A DNA stretch of 39,315 bases, taken from Paracoccus limosus (GTDB lineage: Bacteria > Pseudomonadota > Alphaproteobacteria > Rhodobacterales > Rhodobacteraceae). The first letter of the stretch is position 1. The number at the start of each line of letters is the position of its first letter. The position numbers and the translations under genes were made by a program. The notes under the pieces were generated by a model that had not been told where the DNA came from, did not search any database, and was given only the letters and a program-made list of their open reading frames with translations. Below are positions 33,696 through 39,315 of this stretch, piece by piece. The DNA lies in NCBI RefSeq assembly GCF_009711185.1, contig NZ_WMIF01000031.1, positions 1-39,315 on the forward strand, in the 5' to 3' direction.

Positions 33696-33839
33696 TCAGT
33701 CGCGTCCGGCGCGCGATTGCGGCTGGTCCGGGCCCGGATCGGGCGCGGGGTCCGGCAGTGGCGGCCGCTCGGGGTCGGGAATGGGCAGGTCGCGCGGGCC
33801 ACCGCCGGCCATGCAAGCTGTTGTCACGCAAGCAAGCAT
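33696..33839 (-). CDS. Candidate small Cys-containing, Pro-rich protein after coaD
   Basis: A 47-codon frame beginning MLACVTTACMAGGGPRDLP and ending in a stretch of repeated Pro/Asp pairs (PDPERPPLPDPAPDPGP). AAGGAG lies six bases before the ATG, as good a ribosome site as any in the window, and the frame starts 42 bases after the coaD stop on the same strand. The N-terminus has a lipobox-like V-T-T-A-C but little hydrophobic sequence before it, so lipidation is doubtful. The Pro/Asp part would be disordered. I do not recognise a family. It may be a short lipoprotein or an unfolded extracytoplasmic peptide; it converges with the bactofilin gene. Confidence 0.55.
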   Translation of the reverse strand: MLACVTTACMAGGGPRDLPIPDPERPPLPDPAPDPGPDQPQSRAGRD

Positions 33840-33881
33840 CGGTTTCTCCTTCCAGATGCCCCGGCCTGACGGCCTGCCCGG

Positions 33882-34376
33882 CTAGCCACGCAGGCGTCCG
33901 ACCAAGGCGTCATTGACCGCCGGTGGCACGAATTTGCTGACATCGCCGCCCAGCCGGGCGATTTCCTTGACCAGTTTCGAGGCGATGGCCTGCCGCCGGG
34001 CGTCGGCCATCAGGAAAACCGTCTCGATGCTGGAATCCAGCGCGCGGTTCATGCCCACCATCTGGAATTCATATTCGAAATCCGCCACCGCCCGCAGCCC
34101 GCGGATGATCACCCCGGCGCCCACGTCGCGGGCGCAGTCGATCAGCAGGTTCTCGAACGGATGCACCAGAATTTCGCCGCCGACGCTGTCGGTGACGGCG
34201 GCGCATTCGCGGCGCACCATCTCGACCCGCTCATCCAGCGAAAACAGCGGCCCCTTGTCGCGGTTGATCGCCACACCGATCACCAGCCGGTCGACCAAGG
34301 CCATGGCGCGCTGGATGATATCCAGATGCCCCAGCGTGATCGGGTCGAAAGTGCCGGGATAAAGCCCGATCCGCAT
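33882..34376 (-). CDS. coaD: Phosphopantetheine adenylyltransferase
   Basis: Fourth step of coenzyme A synthesis: adenylates 4'-phosphopantetheine to dephospho-CoA. The 164-residue protein is of the usual length and has the nucleotidyltransferase motif YPGTFDPITLGHLDII near the N-terminus (T/H-x-G-H type), RGLRAVADFEYEFQM, and the C-terminal SSKL-like region (ASKLVKEIARLGGDVSKFVP). The ATG at 34376 is preferred to a GTG three codons upstream, since AGAGGAG lies eight bases before the ATG but abuts the GTG. It lies between a CBS-domain gene upstream and the small gene downstream, all on the minus strand. Confidence 0.96.
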   Translation of the reverse strand: MRIGLYPGTFDPITLGHLDIIQRAMALVDRLVIGVAINRDKGPLFSLDERVEMVRRECAAVTDSVGGEILVHPFENLLIDCARDVGAGVIIRGLRAVADFEYEFQMVGMNRALDSSIETVFLMADARRQAIASKLVKEIARLGGDVSKFVPPAVNDALVGRLRG

Positions 34377-34481
34377 ACCAGTCACTCCTCTGCACAGCCT
34401 GCGCAGCGAAACAGGTTTTCCCGCATGAAGGCAAGGGGCTACGCCATGTTTCCCCCTGCCCTGCGCGGTGAGCGACCGGGC

Positions 34482-34919
34482 CTAATTGCCCATGATCATG
34501 CCGGTCAGCGCCTCTTTCTCGGCATGGAGTTCCTTCAGCCGGCCCGAGACCGCATCGCCGATCGAGACGATGCCCAGCATATGGCCGTTCTCGTCGACCA
34601 CCGGCAGGTGGCGGAACCGCCCTTCGGTCATGCGCTCAAGGATCGCAAGCGCGTCCTCGCCGGTGGTGCAGGTCGCAAGCTTGCGCGTCATCAGCTCGCT
34701 GATCGGCAGGTCCAGCACGGCGGCGCCGCGCCGGCCCAGTTCGCGCACGATGTCGCGCTCGGACAGGATGCCCAGCGGCACCTTGCCATCCTCGGACACC
34801 ACGATCGCACCGATGCGCTTTTCCGACAGCAGGCGGGCGGCATCGGCCACGCTGGCAGTCGGGGCGACGGTGAAGATCGCGCCGCTTTGCTTCATCGACA
34901 GGATCTGGTTCACAAGCAT
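34482..34919 (-). CDS. CBS-domain protein
   Basis: A 145-residue protein made only of two CBS domains, about 10-60 and 75-133. Such pairs bind adenosine nucleotides or similar ligands and usually act as energy or redox sensors; the partner here is not evident. Motif-like parts are ADAARLLSEKRIGAIVV, GILSERDIVREL and LPVVDENGHMLGIVSIGDAV. Ribosome site GGAGGAG is well placed. It is 105 bases upstream of coaD on the same strand and could share its transcript. Function beyond ligand binding is unknown. Confidence 0.9.
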   Translation of the reverse strand: MLVNQILSMKQSGAIFTVAPTASVADAARLLSEKRIGAIVVSEDGKVPLGILSERDIVRELGRRGAAVLDLPISELMTRKLATCTTGEDALAILERMTEGRFRHLPVVDENGHMLGIVSIGDAVSGRLKELHAEKEALTGMIMGN

Positions 34920-34988
34920 GGGCTTCTCCTCCGTTAGGGCTGGCGTCGTGCTGCCTGCCCCCCAGCGTCACCGCAACCACGCCTTGCG

Positions 34989-35909
34989 TCAAGTGGGCTC
35001 TTGGGCGGGGGTTTCGTCAATCGCGAGAATGGATTGCAACCGCGACACTTCGGCGCGGATGCCCTGGGCCAGCGCGTCGGCCAGCCGGTTCATTCGCTGC
35101 GAACGGCGGTCATCCTGATGCCGGATCAGCCAGAAGCTGCGGGTCAGCGACAGCTCGGCCGTCAGGATGCGCCGCACGCCCGGACAGAAGGGCAGCGCGA
35201 AATCATGCACGATGCCCAAGCCCGCGCCGGCCCGGATCGCCTGCATCTGCACCGAGACCGAATTCGAGGTCAGCTGCGCCCGGTCGACGCCGGTTTCGGC
35301 CAGATAATCCAGCTCGCGGTCAAAGATCATGTCGGCGATATAGCCGATCATGCGGTGCCCGCGCAGATCGGCGCGCGAGCGGATCGGCGGGTGCTCGCGC
35401 AGGTAATCCTCATGCGCGGCCAGATGCAGGCGGTAATCGGTCAGCCGCTGCACCACCTGCCGCCCGGCCTGCGGCTGGGACACGGCGATGGCCATATCGG
35501 CCTCGCGCTTGGAGAGGTTGAAGACGCGCGGCAGGGCGACGATCTGGATCTCCAGCTCGGGGTGGGTCTCGCAGAGCCGGGCGCAGACCTGCGGCAACAG
35601 GTAGTTGGCGCAGCCATCCGGGGCGCCGATGCGGATCTGCCCGGTCAGCTCGCCCGGCCCGGACAGCGACTCGCGCGCGCCGGACAGCGCCAGCTCGACC
35701 GCCTCGGCATGGGGCAGCAGCCGCTCGCCCTCGGGGGCAAGGCCGTAGCCCTGCGGCGTCTTGTCGAAGAGCTTGGCCCCCAGCGCCTGTTCCAGCCGCG
35801 CCACGCGCCGGCCCACGGTCGAGGCATCGATGCCCAGCCGGCGACCGGCCCCGGACAGGCTGTCCTCGCGCGCGACGGCCAGAAAGATGCGCAGGTCGTC
35901 CCAGTCCAT
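34989..35909 (-). CDS. LysR-family transcription regulator
   Basis: A 306-residue LysR regulator: winged helix-turn-helix at about 3-62 (DLRIFLAVAREDSLSGAGRRL, DASTVGRRVARLEQALGAKLF), then the effector-binding domain. It is divergent from mmsA over 105 bases and there is a T-N-A type palindrome (TTTGCA-ATAA-TGCAAA) 10 to 26 bases from its start codon. The usual arrangement makes it the controller of mmsA and of itself. The effector may be an intermediate of valine or pyrimidine breakdown, but this is inference. The N-terminus MDWDDLRIFLAVARE is close to the subfamily that regulates catabolic dehydrogenases. Confidence 0.9.
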   Translation of the reverse strand: MDWDDLRIFLAVAREDSLSGAGRRLGIDASTVGRRVARLEQALGAKLFDKTPQGYGLAPEGERLLPHAEAVELALSGARESLSGPGELTGQIRIGAPDGCANYLLPQVCARLCETHPELEIQIVALPRVFNLSKREADMAIAVSQPQAGRQVVQRLTDYRLHLAAHEDYLREHPPIRSRADLRGHRMIGYIADMIFDRELDYLAETGVDRAQLTSNSVSVQMQAIRAGAGLGIVHDFALPFCPGVRRILTAELSLTRSFWLIRHQDDRRSQRMNRLADALAQGIRAEVSRLQSILAIDETPAQEPT

Positions 35910-35919
35910 CGTGGTTTCC

Positions 35920-35935
35920 TTTGCAATAATGCAAA
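35920..35935. promoter_or_regulatory. Operator-like palindrome between lysR gene and mmsA
   Basis: TTTGCA-ATAA-TGCAAA is a perfect 6-bp inverted repeat. A weaker site with GCAA at 35965-35968 and GCAAG at 35973-35977 lies about 40 bases nearer mmsA. This fits LysR recognition and activation sites, though the TTTGCA core is also like the ScfR-family sites at 30018-30046. Confidence 0.6.
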
Positions 35936-36014
35936 ACGCTTTTGCCAGACTTCCTCTTTTTTCCGCAATGCTGCAAGTCTATGGTCTGCGCCAAGCACAT
36001 ATGGGGAGGCTGTC

Positions 36015-37514
36015 ATGGAAGAACTGAGCCATTGGATCGACGGCAAAGAGGTCAAGGGCACCTCGGGCCGATTTTCGGATGTCTATAACCCCGCCACCGG
36101 CGAGGTGATTGCCCGCGTGCCGCTGGCCACCCCGGCCGAGCTGGACGCCGCGATCCAGAGCGCCGCAAAGGCGCAGGTGGCCTGGGCCGCCACCAACCCG
36201 CAGCGCCGCGCGCGGGTGATGATGAAATTCGGCCAGCTTATCAACGAGAACATGGACATGCTGGCCGAGCTGGTCTCGCGCGAGCATGGCAAGACCCTGC
36301 CCGACGCCAAGGGCGACGTGCAGCGCGGGCTTGAGGTGATCGAGGTCTGCATGGGCGCGCCTGCGATGCTGAAGGGCGAATTCACCGACAATGGCGGCCC
36401 CGGCATCGACCTTTATTCCATGCGCCAGCCGCTGGGCGTGGTCGCGGGCATCACGCCCTTCAACTTCCCGGCCATGATCCCGCTGTGGAAGATGGGCCCG
36501 GCGCTGGCCTCGGGTAATGCGATGATCCTGAAACCGTCCGAGCGCGTGCCCTCGACCTCGCTGGCGCTGGCGAAACTGGCGCAAGAGGCCGGGCTGCCCG
36601 ATGGCGTGTTGCAGGTGGTGAACGGCGACAAGGAGATCGTCGACGCCATTCTGGACCATGACGTGATCCAGGCGGTGGGCTTTGTCGGCTCGACCCCGAT
36701 CGCGCAATATATCTATGGCCGCGCCGCGTCGAACGGCAAGCGCGCGCAATGCTTCGGCGGCGCCAAGAACCACATGATCATCATGCCCGATGCCGATATG
36801 GACAAGGCGGCGGATGCGCTGATCGGCGCGGGCTTCGGGGCTGCGGGCGAACGCTGCATGGCGATCTCGGTCGCGGTGCCGGTGGGCGACAAGACCGCCG
36901 ATGCGCTGATCGAACGGCTGGTGCCGAAGATCGAAAAGCTGAAAGTCGGTCCCTATACCGCTGGCGATGACGTGGATTTCGGCCCGGTCATCACCAAGGC
37001 CTCGCAGGACCGCATCAACCGGCTGATCGCCTCGGGCGTCGATCAGGGCGCCGATCTGGTGGTCGACGGCCGCGGGCTGAAGATCCAGGGCTATGAGAAC
37101 GGCTTTTTCTGCGGCCCGTCGCTCTTTGACCGCGTGACGCCGGAGATGGAGATCTACAAGGAAGAGATCTTTGGCCCGGTGCTGAGCCAGGTCCGCACGC
37201 AAAGCTATGACGAGGCGCTGAAGCTGGTCATGGACAATGACTATGGCAACGGCACGGCGATCTTTACCGCCGATGGCGACACGGCGCGCGATTTCGCCAG
37301 CCGGGTCAATGTTGGCATGGTCGGCATCAACTTCCCGATCCCGGTGCCGCTGAGCTATTACTCCTTCGGCGGCTGGAAGAAATCGGCTTTTGGCGACCTG
37401 AACCAGTATGGCCCGGATGCTTTCCGCTTCTACACCAAGACCAAGACGGTGACGGCGCGCTGGTTCTCGGGGATCAAGGACGGGGTCGCGCTGAACTTCA
37501 AGGCGATGGACTGA
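36015..37514 (+). CDS. mmsA: Methylmalonate-semialdehyde dehydrogenase (CoA-acylating)
   Basis: Oxidises methylmalonate semialdehyde to propionyl-CoA, or malonate semialdehyde to acetyl-CoA, with NAD and CoA. This is the last step of valine and of thymine/uracil (beta-alanine) breakdown. The 499-residue protein is of normal length. It has GITPFNFPAMIPLWKMGPAL (about 143-162), the FGGAKNHMIIMPDAD segment specific to this family, and the catalytic Cys281 in AAGERCMAIS. The C-terminus has YSFGGWKKSAFGDLNQYG. The start at 36015 follows GGGGAGG. It is divergent from a LysR gene; an intergenic repeat with a hairpin follows the stop and may terminate it. Confidence 0.95.
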   Translation: MEELSHWIDGKEVKGTSGRFSDVYNPATGEVIARVPLATPAELDAAIQSAAKAQVAWAATNPQRRARVMMKFGQLINENMDMLAELVSREHGKTLPDAKGDVQRGLEVIEVCMGAPAMLKGEFTDNGGPGIDLYSMRQPLGVVAGITPFNFPAMIPLWKMGPALASGNAMILKPSERVPSTSLALAKLAQEAGLPDGVLQVVNGDKEIVDAILDHDVIQAVGFVGSTPIAQYIYGRAASNGKRAQCFGGAKNHMIIMPDADMDKAADALIGAGFGAAGERCMAISVAVPVGDKTADALIERLVPKIEKLKVGPYTAGDDVDFGPVITKASQDRINRLIASGVDQGADLVVDGRGLKIQGYENGFFCGPSLFDRVTPEMEIYKEEIFGPVLSQVRTQSYDEALKLVMDNDYGNGTAIFTADGDTARDFASRVNVGMVGINFPIPVPLSYYSFGGWKKSAFGDLNQYGPDAFRFYTKTKTVTARWFSGIKDGVALNFKAMD

Positions 37515-37527
37515 CGGCTGGGGCGGC

Positions 37528-37616
37528 TTGGGGGGCTCTGCCCCCCGCGTTTGCCTCACCCCTCGACGGGGTGCGGCAAACGCACCCCCCGGGATATTTA
37601 AGCACGAAAGAAGCCG
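37528..37616. repeat. Dispersed palindromic intergenic repeat, copy C (inverted)
   Basis: On the minus strand it ends the same way as copy B starts: GGCTTCTTTCGTGCTTAAATA then TCCCGGGGGG. In the middle are CCCCTCGACGGGG and a GTTTGCC/GGCAAAC inverted repeat, and at the other end a GGGGGGCAGAGCCCCCC hairpin. It separates mmsA from the convergent NCS1 transporter gene and could terminate both. Confidence 0.8.
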
Positions 37617-37630
37617 GGCGCGGTCCGGCT

Positions 37631-39064
37631 TCAGCGATCCGTGGCGCGCAGCAGGAAATAACTGCCGCCGCCGATCAGCACACCGAAGAACCAGCCATAG
37701 GTCCCCCACCAGCTGGGCAGAAGGCTGGTGAACGTGGGCAGGATCGAGCTGAACACCATGCCGATGCCGAAGGCGATGAACGCCTTGATGTGCCAGCCGT
37801 TCTGGAAGCGGAATTCGCCATGCTCCTGATAAAGCGCGTTCACATCCACCACGCCTTTGCGGATCAGGTAGTAATCCACCATCATGATCCCAAAGATCGG
37901 CCCCATGGTCGAGCCGATGAAGTTCACGAAATGCGTGGCATTGGTTTCCCAGGGTGCCCAAGGGTAAAGCACCAGCGCAATCGCTGCCGCGATGAAGCCG
38001 CCGCGCTTGAAGCTGATGTGTTTGGGGATGGTGTTCGAGAAGTCAAAGGCGGCCGAAACGAAGTTCGCCACAACGTTAATGCCGAGCGTTGCAATGGCGA
38101 AAGTCGCCGCCGCCAGCACCGCCAGAAACACGCTGTCGAATTTCGCGCTGATCTGGTCGGGATGCAGCAGCACCTCGCCATAGACATGCCAGGCGGCCGT
38201 GGTGGTCACGCCCGCGACCAGGCAAAAGGCCAAAAGGTTCACCGGCAGGCCCCAGGCATTGCCCCGGCGCAGGGCGGCCTCGTCAGTGGCGTAGCGCGAG
38301 AAGTCGCAGAAATTCAAATAGAGCGCCGCGAAATAGGTGATCCAGGTCGCCGCCACCGCCGTCAGCGTGACGAAACTGCCCGGCGTGCCGGGAACGCCGG
38401 CCTCGCGCGTGGCCTCGAGCAGCACCTCTTGCGGGATCTCGCCGCCAAAGCTGATGGTGCCGGATTTGACCACCAGATAGACCGCCAGCAGCAGCATGGC
38501 GAGCCAGACCGCCGGCCCCGCCCAGTCCTGGAATTTGCGCACGGTCTCCATGCCGTTCTGGATGATCAGCAGTTGCGCCGTCCAGACGGCGACATAGCAG
38601 ATCAGCTCCAGCGTCGAATGGCCCAGCATATGGCTGGTCTGGTGGAACTCCAGCATGGCCGGGTTGCGCAAGAGCAGCGCCACGATGGCGCCCGAGGCGG
38701 CCGAGGTCTGTGCGCCATACCAGAAGCAGGCGACGATGGCGCGCACCAGCGCCGGGACATTGGCGCCAAAGGTGCCGAAGCTGGCGCGTGCCAGAACCGG
38801 AAAGGGCACGCCGGTGCGCACCCCCGCCAGTCCCACCATCTGCATCAGCGCATAGATCACCAGACTGCCGATCCCGATGGCCAGCACGAAGTTCATCAGG
38901 CTGCCGCACAGCAGGAACAGGCTGGCCGCCAGATAATAGCCCCAGAGGCTATGGACGTCCGAGGTCCAGACGTTGAAGATCGAGAACGCGCCCCAGCGGC
39001 GTTCCTGCGCCGGGGCCAGATCCTCGTTGTAGAGATTGGGAGAGGGGTTGGTGATCTGCGTCAT
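37631..39064 (-). CDS. NCS1-family nucleobase:cation symporter
   Basis: A 477-residue inner-membrane transporter with 12 predicted helices, of the NCS1 family, which imports uracil, thymine, allantoin, hydantoins or cytosine with a cation. Family landmarks: the N-terminal NEDLAPAQERRWGAFSIFNVWTSDVH stretch before helix 1 (given here as two motifs, NEDLAPAQERRWG and AFSIFNVWTSDVHS), GVPFPVLARASFGTFGAN in the helix 3 region, and FGIMMVDYYLIRKG near the C-terminal half. The partner mmsA can complete uracil/thymine breakdown, so a pyrimidine substrate is plausible. GAGGAC precedes the ATG. Specificity cannot be read from sequence alone. Confidence 0.9.
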   Translation of the reverse strand: MTQITNPSPNLYNEDLAPAQERRWGAFSIFNVWTSDVHSLWGYYLAASLFLLCGSLMNFVLAIGIGSLVIYALMQMVGLAGVRTGVPFPVLARASFGTFGANVPALVRAIVACFWYGAQTSAASGAIVALLLRNPAMLEFHQTSHMLGHSTLELICYVAVWTAQLLIIQNGMETVRKFQDWAGPAVWLAMLLLAVYLVVKSGTISFGGEIPQEVLLEATREAGVPGTPGSFVTLTAVAATWITYFAALYLNFCDFSRYATDEAALRRGNAWGLPVNLLAFCLVAGVTTTAAWHVYGEVLLHPDQISAKFDSVFLAVLAAATFAIATLGINVVANFVSAAFDFSNTIPKHISFKRGGFIAAAIALVLYPWAPWETNATHFVNFIGSTMGPIFGIMMVDYYLIRKGVVDVNALYQEHGEFRFQNGWHIKAFIAFGIGMVFSSILPTFTSLLPSWWGTYGWFFGVLIGGGSYFLLRATDR

Positions 39065-39232
39065 GTCCTCGGGCTCCTGAGGGCCGCCATGTGGAGCGGT
39101 CTCCCTCAGCCTAGTCGCCGCCCGCCCGCATCGAAGAAAAATCGCCGCCGTGGCTTCGGGGGTGGCGCGCTGTAGGAAATCTGCAACAATTCGCGCCCTA
39201 CCCCCCCGGCTTTTTCTGCTTCAGAGGATAGA

Positions 39233-39271
39233 ATGACCGCTATGCTGAATTTGTCTGGCCGCCTCGGATGA
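39233..39271 (+). CDS. Possible 12-codon leader peptide
   Basis: ATG at 39233, preceded by AGAGGA, opens a frame encoding MTAMLNLSGRLG whose TGA overlaps the ATG at 39268. It resembles the leader before dnaB in arrangement. It may be a translational-coupling device, or the real gene start may differ. Confidence 0.25.
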   Translation: MTAMLNLSGRLG

Positions 39272-39315
39272 GCGGGGTTTCGATCCGCCGCGACCGCCGT
39301 GCCGGGCGCATCACC
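39268..39315 (+). CDS. Start of an enoyl-CoA hydratase/isomerase-family gene (partial)
   Basis: The last 48 bases encode MSGVSIRRDRRAGRIT. In the enoyl-CoA hydratase/3-hydroxyisobutyryl-CoA hydrolase family the N-terminus commonly has such an R-x-G-R-(I/V)-T strand before a TRP-x-ALNAL motif, which would lie just past the right edge. A member next to mmsA would fit valine breakdown. Only 16 codons are visible, so this is tentative. There is no good ribosome site of its own. Confidence 0.4.
   Translation, partial: MSGVSIRRDRRAGRIT

Noticed and set aside
35001..36014. Upstream extension of the mmsA frame opposite the LysR gene
   Set aside because: The extra 338 codons are the antisense of the LysR gene; mmsA homologues start at the Met at 36015, which has GGGGAGG before it.
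37571..39175. 534-codon plus-strand frame opposite the NCS1 transporter
   Set aside because: Antisense of a clear 12-helix membrane protein; the plus-strand product is His/Gln/Arg-rich and resembles nothing.

Overview
The window looks like chromosome of a GC-rich alphaproteobacterium of the order Rhodobacterales, most likely Paracoccus or a close relative. The basis is gene content: a phaZ/phaC-phaP polyhydroxyalkanoate locus with a PhaR-type operator, an adenosylcobalamin-dependent ribonucleotide reductase, an lgt-methyltransferase-pgeF operon, a short-chain fatty acyl-CoA regulator (ScfR family) and several small proteins I associate with Rhodobacteraceae. The genus is an inference from recalled families, not from a search. 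Most of the window is densely packed core chromosome; only the first kilobase is clearly mobile.

Layout. 1-979: the end of an IS21-like element abuts a 5'-truncated, frameshifted IS3-family transposase. 980-1400: no gene seen. 1401-5770: PHA granule locus, with phaP and the PHA synthase phaC on the minus strand and the intracellular depolymerase phaZ divergent on the plus strand; an inverted-repeat PhaR operator overlaps the phaP promoter. phaR, which I would expect next to phaP, is not in the window. 5840-9190: alpha/beta hydrolase, thrS and a cold-shock gene. 9328-13945: an acyl-CoA synthetase translationally coupled to a DsbA/FrnE-like protein, then nrdJ preceded by four phased 7-bp repeats. 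13953-16595: an RTX secreted protein and a MOFRL-type glycerate 2-kinase. 16602-19301: minus-strand operon lgt, MidA-like methyltransferase, pgeF. 19469-23249: ubiK-like, a small membrane protein wedged between two opposite-strand genes, rluD, rpoH and a one-pass membrane protein. 23397-26656: gap, a phasin-like small protein, pyrC-pyrE. 26877-29999: dnaB, a DUF486 membrane protein and a Bcr/CflA-type exporter.

30060-31454: an ScfR-family regulator with two TTTGCAAA palindromes in its promoter. 31839-33606: a membrane-anchored M23 peptidase overlapping a bactofilin gene, a cell-wall morphogenesis pair. 33696-34919 (minus): coaD, a 47-codon gene with a strong ribosome site, and a CBS-domain protein. 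34989-39315: a LysR regulator divergent from mmsA (methylmalonate-semialdehyde dehydrogenase), an NCS1 nucleobase transporter and, at the right edge, the first codons of what reads like an enoyl-CoA hydratase/isomerase-family gene; this fits valine or pyrimidine/beta-alanine breakdown.

The most interesting signals are short and noncoding or small: the 11-bp-period iterons before nrdJ, three 22-bp repeats with compensatory changes before lgt, a dispersed palindromic intergenic repeat in three copies, a 25-bp inverted repeat after pyrE, the TTTGCAAA palindromes, the histone-like N-terminal extension of PhaC, and the small gene after coaD. I see no tRNA, rRNA, CRISPR array or defence island, and nothing I can confidently call a wholly new multi-gene system.
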